DNA of 38,202 bases from Phocaeicola faecicola (GCF_013618865.1 NZ_JABSOE010000046.1:1-38202); one strand, 5' to 3'; shown: positions 22,699-31,277, numbered from the stretch's first letter. Notes: a model not told the origin generated them from the sequence alone. Numbers and translations are program-made.

Positions 22699-24276
22699 TT
22701 AACGTTTGCCCTCGGCGAGCTGCCTGATCGCCAGTTCCATATCACCGCCCAGCTCCCCGGCAAGCCGCTGTACCTCCACTTTCTCCGTTTCCTCGGTCGT
22801 GTAGGCCAGGTACTCCGGGACGCTGACCTCCGTGGCATAGACCGCCGACTGAACGCCGCCCAGACCGATCCAGACCTCCTTGTATTTACGGGAAGGGTCG
22901 TTGGACTGGTTGATCGAGAGAATCTGCGCCTTCTCCTTGTCGGTCAGCCCCAACAAGGACTGAATCGCGTCGAAACGGTTCATGAACTTGCGCTGGTCGA
23001 GCAGGATCTTGCAGTCCGAGTTGTTGATGATCGCCTCCTTGACCACCGGGCTGGAAATGATGTCCTCGACCTCCTGCGTCACAACGATGGCCTCACCGTA
23101 GTATTTGCGGACTGTTTTATACATATAACGCAGATATTCAGCCATATTGGCCGTAGAGAGCGCCTTCCAGGCCTCCTCGACGATGAGCTGTTTGCGTACC
23201 CCCTTGAGCCGTCTCATCTTGTTTATGAAAGCCTCCATGATGATAATGGTGACCACGGGAAAAAGCTCCTTGTTTTCCTTGATGGAATCCACCTCGAAGA
23301 CCACGAAGCGCTTCGAGAGCAGGTCGATGTTGGCCCGGGAGTTCAGAAGGAAGTCGTAGCGTCCGCCCTTATAATACTGCCGCAGGGTGATGAGCATGTT
23401 GTCGATGTTGAAATCCTCGCGGCTGACCCGGATCTCCCGCTCCTCCAGCTCGCGGCGGTAGTCGTCCCGCAGGTACTCGTAGAAACTGTCAAAACACGGC
23501 ACGATATTCCGGTCGGCGCGGATACGCTCGATATAGGCGTTCACGGCACTGCCCAGCTCGCCGCTCTCGGTCTTCGTGATCTTGTCGTCCTCGGTTTTCC
23601 AGAGTGTCAGCAGCAGCGTCTTGATGCTGTCCTTCTTCTCCACGTCGAAATAGTAGTCGTCGGTGTAGAACGGGTTGAAACTGATGGGATGTTCCTCGGT
23701 ATAGGTAAAATACACGCCGTCCTCACCTTTGGTCTTACGCCGGATCAGCTCGCAAAGACCCTGGTAGCTGTTACCGGTATCCACCAGCACGACATGCGTG
23801 CCCTGCTCCCAGTATTGGCGAACTAAATGATTCATAAAGAACGACTTGCCTGACCCCGAGCCGCCTAACACGAATTTATTCCTATTCGTAATGATCCCTT
23901 TTTTCATCGGTTCGTCCGAGATGTCCAGGTGCAGGGGCCTGCCGCTTATGCGGTCGCACAGCTTGATGCCGAAAGGGCTGGACGAGGATTTATAGTTGGT
24001 TTCCTCCGTGAAGAAACAGACCGCGGGCTCGATGAACGTGTAGAACGATTCCTCGGCGGGGAAATCCCCCGCGTTGCCCGGCATACCCGCCCAGTAGAGC
24101 GTGGCGGCGTCCACGGTGTTGTGGCGCGGGCGGCACTCCATCAGAGCGAGCTGGCTGCCCACATCATTGCGGATATGCCGGAGCTCCTGCACGTCGTCCG
24201 ACCAGGCCAGCACGTTGAAATGGGCCCGGACGGATTGAAGACCGAACGAGTGCGCCTCGTTGAGATACTGGTCGAT
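22699..24276 (-). CDS. traG: TraG (VirB4-like ATPase), 3' exon
   Basis: This exon starts in frame at IDQYLNEAHS and encodes 525 residues plus stop. It carries the Walker A motif GGSGSGKS (spliced positions about 444-451), a Walker B-like RKQLIVEEAWKAL and further VirB4 motifs (VVTQEVEDIIS, NNSDCKILLDQR). TraG is the ATPase that drives assembly of the conjugation machine and substrate passage at the inner membrane. The coding frame appears open further upstream to 24405, but that part is the 3' end of a group II intron. Joined to the 5' exon (26656-27573) it gives one 831-residue protein, the normal length. Confidence 0.93.
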   Translation of the reverse strand: MDQYLNEAHSFGLQSVRAHFNVLAWSDDVQELRHIRNDVGSQLALMECRPRHNTVDAATLYWAGMPGNAGDFPAEESFYTFIEPAVCFFTEETNYKSSSSPFGIKLCDRISGRPLHLDISDEPMKKGIITNRNKFVLGGSGSGKSFFMNHLVRQYWEQGTHVVLVDTGNSYQGLCELIRRKTKGEDGVYFTYTEEHPISFNPFYTDDYYFDVEKKDSIKTLLLTLWKTEDDKITKTESGELGSAVNAYIERIRADRNIVPCFDSFYEYLRDDYRRELEEREIRVSREDFNIDNMLITLRQYYKGGRYDFLLNSRANIDLLSKRFVVFEVDSIKENKELFPVVTIIIMEAFINKMRRLKGVRKQLIVEEAWKALSTANMAEYLRYMYKTVRKYYGEAIVVTQEVEDIISSPVVKEAIINNSDCKILLDQRKFMNRFDAIQSLLGLTDKEKAQILSINQSNDPSRKYKEVWIGLGGVQSAVYATEVSVPEYLAYTTEETEKVEVQRLAGELGGDMELAIRQLAEGKR

Positions 24277-26655
24277 GTCGAGTAGGTCAGCCCCCTTACG
24301 GGAGCTTTCCCCTCTAAGAACCGTACGTGAGAGTTTCCCCTCATACGGCTCAAGCAATTCAAAACTTTTATTTGTAACTAAAAGCCGGCTCATAGTAACT
24401 TCCATTTATTTCTGTTAGTAATTCGGCTGCAATGATCATGTATTAGGACTTTCGCCTTTCTACTGCTCCCTGTCATTTCAGTAATTTTCCAGGGAGTTTC
24501 CCGTGTGATGTGCTTGCCACACACAGGGCAACATTGCATTTGCTGATTCCACAGGCGATAGATATATTGCTTGCCGTCTAAGTGTGCAAGCATTCTTCGG
24601 GTCTTGTATTGATCGAAGAAATCTTTCCAATCGGCATCATATGGGTTGGCCTCACTGCGGATTTTGATATGTCGCTTTATTTTCGTATCCGACAATCTCA
24701 CAAGAGTGTGGTATTTATCCACTTTCCTGTTTTCAAGCGGTACGGCAAAAGTCCAGCTTCTACCTCTTACAGTGTGATAATACTTGTTGGCAATCCATCG
24801 TTTACCTTTTTTGGGATGTCTTCTGCGAGACCATCGCCATAGTTTGTTGAAAATTTGTGCATCTGTTTTACGGAAAGTTTCCGATGCAGAACACCCCTTG
24901 TAGTAGTTCGCCCATCCTCTAATGACTGGGTTTAGCAATCGTATCAAAGATTGTTGCTTAGAAGACTTGTTCTTGTCCACTATTTCACGAACCTTATCTA
25001 AAAATCTCTTTCGACTCTTCTTGGATGGTTTTGTGATAAACTTGCCTTTATATTTTCTGATATTGAACCCAAGAAAATCAAACCCTTCTTCTATATGAGT
25101 TATCTTAGTCTTTTCTTCTGATAAGGTAAGCCCTCTTGCTTGAAGAAACTCAATGACTAATGGTTTAACATGGTTCTCCAACAACTCCTTACTCTCTCCT
25201 GTGATAATAAAATCATCCGCGTAGCGAACAAGATTTATCATAGGAGTATAGTAATTTTTCTTCGAGCGGTTTATCGGAAAGCTATCGGCAAGCAGTTTTT
25301 CCAGTCCGTCCAAAGTCATATTTGCAAGAGTTGGGGAGATGATGCCGCCTTGAGGAGTTCCCTCCTCTGTCGGAAAAAGTTGCTTGTTGAAAATAAATCC
25401 ACTTTTCAACCATTTACGGAGCAAAACTTTATCCATAGGGATATTGTCAAGCAACCATTCATGACTGATATGGTCGAAACAACCTTTGATATCACCTTCT
25501 AAGATCCATTGTGGGGATGTCGTCCTTGCCAGGTCATTGAAGCATTGTTGAACGGCATCTGCCGTGCTCCTTTCTTTTCTGAAACCATAAGAATTGGCAT
25601 CAGCCGTTGTTTCAGCTACGGGAGCCAGTGCCATCAGATACAATGCCTGCATAGCCCGGTCTTTCATAGTTGGTATACCCAATGGTCTTAATTTCCCGTT
25701 ACTCTTTCTGATATGTACTCGTCTCAGAGGTTGGGGTGTATAACCTCTCCTTTTCAGTTCGGTTATTGCACACACTTTAGCATCTGGCGTTTTCCATGTT
25801 ACCATATCGACGCCAGCCGTTTTACTCCCATTATTGGAAGTTACACGTCTTACCGCTAATGCTTTAGCGTAAAACGAGTGGGTCAGTGTCCACTGCAAGG
25901 CTTTGACCTTGTTGTGGCGACCCTCTTTTTGAGCCTTTACAATACGCGCTTGTAGCTTTTGAACCGCAGCTTCGCATTTGAGCCAATTTATACTGTCCCA
26001 TTTGCTCTGCGTTTGGTCAGTCGATGCACACGATTTTTTAATTTCGTTCATTTGCTTTTCTCCTTTTAAAAGTTCTAAAAGTTTCTTGTAAAGAATCACC
26101 TACCGCAGAAGTCAGCCTGCTTTCGCAGCGGGATGATGTTTCAATCCCTATTCACCCCATTACAGGGTGGCATTCGCTTTTTCTGCAATCCTATACCCGC
26201 ACTCCATTCGGCATTCCTTACGGTCTGCTTACCTGTCATTGGCAGGAGAAATACGGGCTTACTACGTTCCGTGCAAGTAACTTATAAGTGGGTTAGGTTC
26301 TGTCTATTACACCGGCAGTACTCTGTTCGTGTATTCCCAGAATGGAGAGGAATAACCGACTGCTTCCCTTTTGGGCTGAAGCCTATCAGTATCTTTGGCT
26401 TCTTCAACCTTACGACGTTTAGACGACAGTTCGCTTACGCTAACCATACCACCCAAGCCAAGCTCCCTGACTGTATGATACTAACAGCCATTGTCTTTCC
26501 CTCACGGTTCTGACTGCTCCTTTCGGAAGGGCTACCTTGTCTGGACAGCTTTGATACAGTATATTACTATTGGTGCATCTGTCCATAGGCTACCGTTGAC
26601 GAAACAACGGGTTAAATCTAAGTTTAACAATTACTTACACAGCGACGTATCGCAC
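24277..26655 (-). mobile_element. Group II intron inside traG, 2379 bp, with maturase
   Basis: The 5' end is GTGCG (minus strand, 26655 downward), the standard group II start, directly after the TGG codon of traG. The 3' end is proposed after CTACTCGAC (24277). This leaves an A seven bases from the end as the likely branch point, and joins the traG exons in frame as ...INKEW|IDQYL.... Domain V is clear at 24318-24351: a 34-base hairpin, GAGCCGTATGAG paired with CTCACGTACGGTTC. The first 600 bases (26052-26655) hold the structural domains, then the maturase gene. The intron is visibly more AT-rich than the tra genes. Confidence 0.92.
24390..26051 (-). CDS. ltrA: Group II intron reverse transcriptase/maturase (LtrA family)
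   Basis: The ATG at 26051 is chosen because AAAAGGAG lies 8-15 bases upstream, a good SD rare in this window; 553 residues result, although the frame opens at 26099. In order: N-terminal RT-0 region; RT motifs with LRPLGIPTMKDRAMQAL, EGDIKGCFDHIS, EGTPQGGIISP and catalytic YADD (about 277-280); domain X/maturase region near 340-430; C-terminal HNH endonuclease with CPVCGKHITRE and HDHC. All parts are present, so it should support splicing and retrohoming. Standard role: it folds the intron RNA, cuts target DNA and reverse-transcribes the intron. It is foreign to the conjugation system itself. Confidence 0.95.
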   Translation of the reverse strand: MNEIKKSCASTDQTQSKWDSINWLKCEAAVQKLQARIVKAQKEGRHNKVKALQWTLTHSFYAKALAVRRVTSNNGSKTAGVDMVTWKTPDAKVCAITELKRRGYTPQPLRRVHIRKSNGKLRPLGIPTMKDRAMQALYLMALAPVAETTADANSYGFRKERSTADAVQQCFNDLARTTSPQWILEGDIKGCFDHISHEWLLDNIPMDKVLLRKWLKSGFIFNKQLFPTEEGTPQGGIISPTLANMTLDGLEKLLADSFPINRSKKNYYTPMINLVRYADDFIITGESKELLENHVKPLVIEFLQARGLTLSEEKTKITHIEEGFDFLGFNIRKYKGKFITKPSKKSRKRFLDKVREIVDKNKSSKQQSLIRLLNPVIRGWANYYKGCSASETFRKTDAQIFNKLWRWSRRRHPKKGKRWIANKYYHTVRGRSWTFAVPLENRKVDKYHTLVRLSDTKIKRHIKIRSEANPYDADWKDFFDQYKTRRMLAHLDGKQYIYRLWNQQMQCCPVCGKHITRETPWKITEMTGSSRKAKVLIHDHCSRITNRNKWKLL

Positions 26656-27573
26656 CCACTCCTTGTTTATCTGGTTCCCGCGGGAGTAGCGGGAAAGGGA
26701 CTGCATGTTGCGCGCACGTTTCTCGAACATACGCAGGTTTTCGTCGCTGTCTTCCAGGAACACGTACTGGTTGTAAAGGTGGTCGCAGGAAAGCAGAAGC
26801 CCCACGGGGGCCGCGAACGAGAGCAGGCAGTCCGAACGGTCGGTGGAAAGACGCTCGTAACGGGTGTCCGTACCCACGTGCCCCGGCAGGTCTTCCGTGT
26901 CCGAGAGCGTGTGCAGGCACACCCGTTTGTTACCCACGCGCAGAACCTCGGCCCCCAGCTCGATGTCCTGAAGAGAAGTCGTCTCCGAGAGCGAGAGGGA
27001 AAAGTACCGTTCCAGCAGGCCCGGACAATCCGCCGTACCCGTGATCTCGTCCCCCGTGAGGCGGACAAGGGTCAGGAAACCCGAATCGTTCAGAATACGC
27101 TCGAACTGTTCCGCCGCCTCCAGGAATTTTGTCGCCGATTCCCGGTTTACCTCTTTGGGAATGATGTTGCCCCGGCAGAGGGTCGAGAAGTCTGAACGCA
27201 TGTGCATACGCTCCCTCGTCGTTTTCGTCAGGTAGAGGAAGCAGGCGTGGGTCAGGAACGGACGCTCGTTGAAATGCCGCTCGTAACTGCGGGAGAGGAA
27301 ACTCATGTCCCCCTCGCCCGTGGCCGGGCGGTAACGCTCGCGGATGAACCAGTCCTGCTTGTGTACCACGCTGTATTCGGGCAAGACCTTCAGGGCCTTG
27401 CACCAGGCGGCGTGGATCGCCTCGTACTCGGCGGACGTGACGGTGAACAGCTCCGGGAGTTCGACCCGATAGACGACCGTTATGTCCGCGTCCTTGCTGA
27501 TGATACAACCGCCTTCCACGGCCAGGAGCGGGAACTTGCTTTCCAGCGTGGTAGCTTTCAAGATGTTTCTCAT
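26656..27573 (-). CDS. traG: TraG (VirB4-like ATPase), 5' exon
   Basis: Starts at the ATG 27573 (MRNILKATTLESKFPLLAVE), which overlaps the traF stop by four bases, and encodes 306 residues up to KEW, where the intron begins. Without splicing, translation would add only VRYVAV and stop. This part is the N-terminal VirB4 domain (SRSYERHFNERPFLTHACFL), which contacts membrane partners, without the ATPase site. The frame is open beyond 27573 to 27954, but that stretch overlaps traF and is not protein-like. Confidence 0.93.
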
Positions 27574-27893
27574 ACGCGGCCCCCCTTTCTTTTCAGCAAC
27601 CGGCGCAGGGACTTGCGGTTGAGCAGGTAGCGGGGATGCCGGCGCGCGGCGAGCAGCTTCATCAGCCCGTGTTCCCCGTAACGGGCGTTCAGGCGGAAGG
27701 TAAGCCAGACCAGCACCGAAGCCGCCGCAACGCCGAAAGCGATACATACCCACTGATCGACCCCTGCCATGTAGAGGATGACGAACACCACGAAGACGGC
27801 CAGCAGGCCGCCCGCGAAGATGAAGAGGTACTGCGCCTTCAGGCCCCGGAACTCCACGCTCTTGCCGATTCCCTTGTTGATTCCATATTCCAT
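27570..27893 (-). CDS. traF: Conjugative transfer protein TraF (DUF4133, VirB3-like)
   Basis: From the ATG at 27893 (MEYGINKGIGKSVEFRGLKA) the product has 107 residues; an ATG four codons earlier (27905) is also possible. Two membrane helices follow (about 23-42 and 46-68: LFIFAGGLLAVFVVFVILYM, then VCIAFGVAAASVLVWLTFRL), then a basic C-terminus (KSLRRLLKRKGGRV). This is the VirB3-like partner of the VirB4 ATPase, encoded next to it as usual. The stop overlaps the traG start (ATGA). Confidence 0.9.
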   Translation of the reverse strand: MEYGINKGIGKSVEFRGLKAQYLFIFAGGLLAVFVVFVILYMAGVDQWVCIAFGVAAASVLVWLTFRLNARYGEHGLMKLLAARRHPRYLLNRKSLRRLLKRKGGRV

Positions 27894-27916
27894 AATTATT
27901 TGCATGACAGGTTGGA

Positions 27917-28219
27917 CTACAAGAAGAAAGAGCGTAGGATCGTCGCGGCGACAATCAGGAAAATACACGCGCCGAACCAGCTCGCGGCGGTCTTCGACGT
28001 GTCGGGGTCGCCGCTCGAAAACTTGTTATAGACCTTGATCCCCCCGATAAGGCCGACCACAGCCCCAATCGCGTAGATGAGCTTCGTTCCGGGATCGAAG
28101 TAGCTGGTTACCATGTTGGTAGCCTCCGTAATGCCGGCGATGCCGTTGCCCTGCGCGAAGGCGGAGGAGATGGCGGCAAAGAGAAATGCCGCCGGAAGAA
28201 GAATCTTGTTCTTTCTCAT
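27917..28219 (-). CDS. traE: Conjugative transfer protein TraE (DUF4134, VirB2-like)
   Basis: The ATG at 28219 (MRKNKILLPAAFLFAAISSA) gives 100 residues with a signal peptide ending near AFAQ; the longer frame to 28267 adds a non-signal-like extension. The mature part has two hydrophobic helices (KLIYAIGAVVGLIGGIKVYN and AASWFGACIFLIVAATILRS), the pattern of VirB2-type pilin subunits. Family DUF4134 proteins head the membrane part of CTnDOT-type operons. Its leader shares two sequence motifs with that of traN. Confidence 0.9.
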   Translation of the reverse strand: MRKNKILLPAAFLFAAISSAFAQGNGIAGITEATNMVTSYFDPGTKLIYAIGAVVGLIGGIKVYNKFSSGDPDTSKTAASWFGACIFLIVAATILRSFFL

Positions 28220-28303
28220 AACTCGATAATGTTTGAATTGTGGCGCGGGGATGGATAGGCCCCGCACCGGGTTAAACTTCTTGATTCGGATTTTTTCAGT
28301 GGT
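28220..28303 (-). promoter_or_regulatory. Leader of traE with motifs shared with traN
   Basis: ACTCGATAAT (28221-28230) lies directly before the traE start, and GGATTTTTTCAGTGGT (28288-28303) about 70 bases upstream. Both are found in the same order before traN. The roughly 145-bp gap between traD and traE is the largest in the tra operon, so a second promoter or an mRNA-processing site here is plausible. Confidence 0.45.
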
Positions 28304-28364
28304 TCGAGGATAGCCTCACGCGCTACCCGTAGTCTTTTTCTTTCATCGTGATGTCATTATGGGG

Positions 28365-29105
28365 TTAAACAAACTCACGGACGTCGAAACCCGTGAGAAC
28401 CGAACCCTGCGGAGATGGGCTTTCCGCAGACCTCTCGGACATACGCCGGTGAAAGGCCGAGAGGTAGGTGTCGATCAGGGATTTTACCCTGTCGTTCCCG
28501 TCGGGGCGGCCCGAAACGATGACCTCGAACATGTCGGTCTGTTTCAGGCCCAGGAGGACACGTCCCGTTTCCTCCCTTTGCTCGTCTGTTGAAGGTGGAT
28601 CGTGTACCACGTGGCGGTAGGCTTCGCCCATCTGTTCAAAACTAACCCCCTGGGCAAGCGAGCGGCCCAAAAGGGGCAGCTCTTCGGTGTCGTCTTCATC
28701 CTCGTCATAATCCGGCTCCTCCGCGTCCGCATCCGGGAAAGATTCATCGTACAGCGGAAAGTCGATTTCCAGAGGTTCGTTAGGCTCCCCCTCGGGAGCG
28801 ACACCGAACACTTCATCCAGGTCTTCCGGCGGAATCTGCCGGGGGTGTTCGGGTACATTCGTGGGCACAAATATATCGGCTTTTTCCGTAACTTTTTCAG
28901 TTTCAGATTCTACGGCAGCTTGTGGCCGGGAGTGGCGCGGGTCGAGGACAAAGCGGCTCCTGCCGATGATCTCCTGCCGGCAGGGCGTGTCTTCGGCAAC
29001 GATCCCGTCTGCCGGTTCGTTACGTTCCATCCGCCGCAGGCGGAAAAACGCCCACAAGGCATACCCCACGGCAAAGAGGGGCAGCAGCCACAACGCCCCG
29101 TTCAT
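28365..29105 (-). CDS. traD: Conjugative transfer protein TraD (CTnDOT series)
   Basis: The 246-residue protein has one N-terminal membrane helix (about 3-22, ALWLLPLFAVGYALWAFF) followed by basic residues, so the rest faces the cytoplasm. The middle (about 85-165) is very acidic and probably disordered (FPDADAEEPDYDEDEDDTEE). The C-terminal part is helical (EETGRVLLGLKQTDMFEVIV, then KSLIDTYLSAFHRRMSERSA). Position and character match TraD of CTnDOT-type operons; this is not the F-plasmid coupling protein of that name. Role unknown. Its start overlaps the upstream gene stop by four bases. Confidence 0.75.
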   Translation of the reverse strand: MNGALWLLPLFAVGYALWAFFRLRRMERNEPADGIVAEDTPCRQEIIGRSRFVLDPRHSRPQAAVESETEKVTEKADIFVPTNVPEHPRQIPPEDLDEVFGVAPEGEPNEPLEIDFPLYDESFPDADAEEPDYDEDEDDTEELPLLGRSLAQGVSFEQMGEAYRHVVHDPPSTDEQREETGRVLLGLKQTDMFEVIVSGRPDGNDRVKSLIDTYLSAFHRRMSERSAESPSPQGSVLTGFDVREFV

Positions 29106-29521
29106 CGCTCCTCCGCTTTGGGTTGCAGGGAGGCCACGGCCTCACGCTCCTCGAAAAGCCGCTCGATGGTTTCCCGGTTATCGTCCAGGTGCGCCTTGAG
29201 AACCTTGTCCACGTAGGCCGTGATCGTCACGTCGCCACGACCGATGACACGGGTGATCTCGCGGATACGCTCGTGGTACGACGGACGTATCTTCACGTGC
29301 TTGTTACCGGCGAAAGGCAGCCGCAGCAGGCAGATGTAACGGGCCAGGTACTCGGCCTCGGGGGTGGGGACAGTCCCCACGGCGACCTCCCCCGAAGGGC
29401 CGTCGGGGACGATAAGGGTTTTCATCCTGCGCCGGTAGCGGCACACGCGGAAGATGAAGGGTACGGCGACGCAAAGGACGGCCGCCAGGATAACAGATAA
29501 AATAATTGCTTTGTCTGACAT
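29102..29521 (-). CDS. DUF3408-type transfer protein with N-terminal membrane anchor
   Basis: The 139-residue product has a membrane helix (about 5-26, AIILSVILAAVLCVAVPFIF) and basic RYRRRMK. A C-terminal domain follows: KHVKIRPSYHERIREITRVI, GRGDVTITAYVDKVLKAHLD. That last domain closely resembles the one in the next upstream gene (FHERITRIVQVIGKNELSLY), so the two are paralogues, one membrane-tethered and one soluble. The domain looks like a ribbon-helix-helix-type DNA-binding or dimerisation unit (inference). It occupies the TraC place in the CTnDOT order. Confidence 0.78.
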   Translation of the reverse strand: MSDKAIILSVILAAVLCVAVPFIFRVCRYRRRMKTLIVPDGPSGEVAVGTVPTPEAEYLARYICLLRLPFAGNKHVKIRPSYHERIREITRVIGRGDVTITAYVDKVLKAHLDDNRETIERLFEEREAVASLQPKAEER

Positions 29522-29564
29522 GATGGATTGTTTTTAATGGATTGTAAAAATATTGGGTTCATAA

Positions 29565-29987
29565 CTAAAAAATATCGGAGTTCCGTTTCTTGTAGAGTTC
29601 CGAAATTTCCTCCTGATAGGTCGCGAAATGCTGCTCCAGCACATTGTCCAGGTAGCTATACAGCGAGAGTTCGTTCTTACCGATAACCTGCACTATCCGG
29701 GTTATACGCTCGTGAAACTCCTTGCGGATATACACCGTTTTGCCGCTTCGGGTATTGGAGGGGGCGTTCCGGATAAAAAGACGCTCGTAATCCTGGCCTT
29801 TCCCTCTTCGGCGGCGTCCCTCCTCTTTCGTAGCCGACGAGGAGGCGGCCTCGCCGGACGGTTCCGATAGAGCCGATGCCTCCTCCTCTTTTTCCGGCGT
29901 GTAAGGATGTAGTGGCCGGTTTCGGCTTTTGGCCTGGCTGATGATGAAGGAAGCGTCCAAACCGTCGTCATGTTCTTTTCCGCTCAT
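29565..29987 (-). CDS. DUF3408-type transfer protein (TraB position)
   Basis: The 140-residue soluble protein has a long charged, low-complexity N-terminal half (PEKEEEASALSEPSGEAASS) and a basic patch (KEEGRRRRGKGQD). The C-terminal DUF3408 domain reads KTVYIRKEFHERITRIVQVI, GKNELSLYSYLDNVLEQHFA. Such proteins follow the ParA-like gene in CTnDOT-type operons and could be its DNA-binding partner, analogous to a ParB or RHH centromere-binding protein; this is inference from position and composition. It starts six bases after parA ends. Confidence 0.8.
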   Translation of the reverse strand: MSGKEHDDGLDASFIISQAKSRNRPLHPYTPEKEEEASALSEPSGEAASSSATKEEGRRRRGKGQDYERLFIRNAPSNTRSGKTVYIRKEFHERITRIVQVIGKNELSLYSYLDNVLEQHFATYQEEISELYKKRNSDIF

Positions 29988-29993
29988 AAGATT

Positions 29994-30746
29994 CTACTTT
30001 AACAGTTCGATCAATTCATCCACGAGTTTATCCAGGTTGCTGCCCCGGATCAAAGAACGGTCTGCCGGGAAGAGCGTGGAGCGGAAGACAGAGCGACGGC
30101 TGGCGTTCTGCTCACGACGAAAACGCTTGGTGTCAGGCAGGAAGGTCTTCAGAACAGGAAGCTCCAACTCTTTCATTACCGCCTCGTAAACCTGATATAA
30201 TTCTGTCTTTTCACGTCCGTCCACCATGTTCCATAGCATATACAGCCCTTTCATCCGGGACTTCTCGCGGCCCATTATATGCTCCTTTACCACAACTGCG
30301 TAATTCAGGGTGCTTTCCATGACAACCCGGTCGGCACTGATCGGGGCGACGAGATAATCCATTCCGGCCAGGGAATGAATCAGATCCTCGTTATTGATCG
30401 TACCGGGAAGGTCGAAGAACACATAATCGAAATCACCTTGCGGCAGGAGGTAGTCGGCATCGGCCAACGCCTCTTTCGTGTTGCTTTCCACGACAGGATA
30501 GGCTTTCTTTTGAAGCCGGGTGAATTGTTCGTAAGCTAACCTCTTGTAATGTTCGTCTTCGAGGGCAAGCTTCAGGTCACGTTCCCGCATCTCCACGATG
30601 GAGTGTTGGGGATAATCGCAGTCGATGACCGCGACATTGAAACCCTTTACATAGTGCAGGTAAGAGGCTGCCAGCACCGTGAGGGTGGTTTTGCCCGCTC
30701 CGCCTTTTTGGGTGGAGAAGGCCACGAATTTCGTTTTCTCTTTCAT
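29994..30746 (-). CDS. traA: ParA-family ATPase TraA
   Basis: The 250-residue protein has the deviant Walker A of ParA/MinD ATPases at about 14-21 (KGGAGKTT, after FVAFSTQ). Further motifs are Walker A'-like NVAVIDCDYPQHS and Walker B DYVFFDLPGTINNEDL. It is the first gene of the minus-strand tra operon. Known family role: ATP-dependent positioning of DNA or protein cargo on the nucleoid. In an ICE this may keep the excised circle, or place the transfer machinery. An array of 8-bp repeats about 80 bp upstream is a candidate site of action or autoregulation. No clear TAnnTTTG box was found before it. Confidence 0.93.
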   Translation of the reverse strand: MKEKTKFVAFSTQKGGAGKTTLTVLAASYLHYVKGFNVAVIDCDYPQHSIVEMRERDLKLALEDEHYKRLAYEQFTRLQKKAYPVVESNTKEALADADYLLPQGDFDYVFFDLPGTINNEDLIHSLAGMDYLVAPISADRVVMESTLNYAVVVKEHIMGREKSRMKGLYMLWNMVDGREKTELYQVYEAVMKELELPVLKTFLPDTKRFRREQNASRRSVFRSTLFPADRSLIRGSNLDKLVDELIELLK

Positions 30747-30826
30747 TGTTCCATGCGTTTTTAGTTATACAATCGGGTAATCGTTCATCTCTTCACGTAT
30801 CCGGGCAAGTGACGGCATGAGATTTT

Positions 30827-30890
30827 ATGCAGGTATGCCGGCACGCATATATGCTGGTGCGCTGGCAGGCTGTTACGCCGGTATGCCGGT
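30827..30890. repeat. Array of eight degenerate 8-bp repeats (consensus ATGCCGGT)
   Basis: Units in exact 8-bp register: ATGCAGGT, ATGCCGGC, ACGCATAT, ATGCTGGT, GCGCTGGC, AGGCTGTT, ACGCCGGT, ATGCCGGT. GC at positions 3-4 is kept in seven of the eight units, and in all eight at position 4 or its pyrimidine equivalent. The array lies 80 bp upstream of the ParA-like traA. Possible centromere-like (parS) or operator site; not a coding repeat despite a short open frame across it. Confidence 0.6.
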
Positions 30891-30988
30891 GCATGGGCGC
30901 GTGTCCGATTTTATACTCATGCGCAACCGCATTTGCTTATCCGGACAAAGACCCGCTTTTTCCTCTGCACACGGTGTTTTCTGCATCC

Positions 30989-31006
30989 GTCCGCACGTGT
31001 GCGGAC
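30989..31006. promoter_or_regulatory. 18-bp palindrome in the tra-mob control region
   Basis: GTCCGCAC-GT-GTGCGGAC has perfect 8-bp arms with a two-base centre. Short spacing argues for a dimeric protein-binding site rather than an RNA hairpin. It lies midway between the 8-bp repeat array and the GTGG repeats. Confidence 0.45.
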
Positions 31007-31098
31007 AGGAGGATGTGTCATTGCCCGTATCCGTTCTCACGTGCAAAGTAAACCCTTAAAAACACGGGTTGTATGCTCTTTTTCCGCTATGGCCGCGT

Positions 31099-31168
31099 GT
31101 GGCGTCAAAGTGGACGCAAGTGGCATAATCGCTTGTGGTACAAGCGATTGAATAGGTAGGTATCTTTG
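31099..31168 (+). promoter_or_regulatory. Candidate mob promoter with phased GTGG repeats and inverted repeat
   Basis: In order: GTGG at 31099, 31110 and 31120 (steps of 11 and 10 bp); a perfect 10-bp inverted repeat AATCGCTTGT/ACAAGCGATT (31127-31136 and 31140-31149); and TATCTTTG (31161-31168), a good TAnnTTTG -7 box. The inverted repeat covers the -33 region, the expected place for a repressor or activator. The mobA ATG is about 280 bases downstream, past the oriT-like repeat. The segment 31105-31124 is 17/20 identical to 7279-7298. Confidence 0.5.
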
Positions 31169-31277
31169 CCTCGTGAACGATCCCGACGCTAATGAAGCCG
31201 TCCTTGCCCCGTTTTACGGCGGCTCTTTCAATGTTCTGTCCGCGAGCGGGCAGAAGGTATTTGCAAAGGGCAAATAG

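Noticed and set aside
24277..24405. Start of the traG 3' frame at 24405 as a separate, shorter TraG protein
   Set aside because: This stretch is intron domains V and VI; its apparent codons are RNA structure. Internal initiation cannot be excluded but would give a protein lacking the N-terminal domain.
26657..27954. traG 5' frame starting at 27954 and ending in VRYVAV, as an independent 439-residue protein
   Set aside because: The first 127 codons overlap traF in another frame and are not protein-like, and the last six codons are intron sequence.
30817..31059. 80-codon plus-strand frame with repeated YAGMP-like units
   Set aside because: The peptide repeats are produced by the 8-bp DNA repeat array and the rest is not protein-like; treated as non-coding control DNA.
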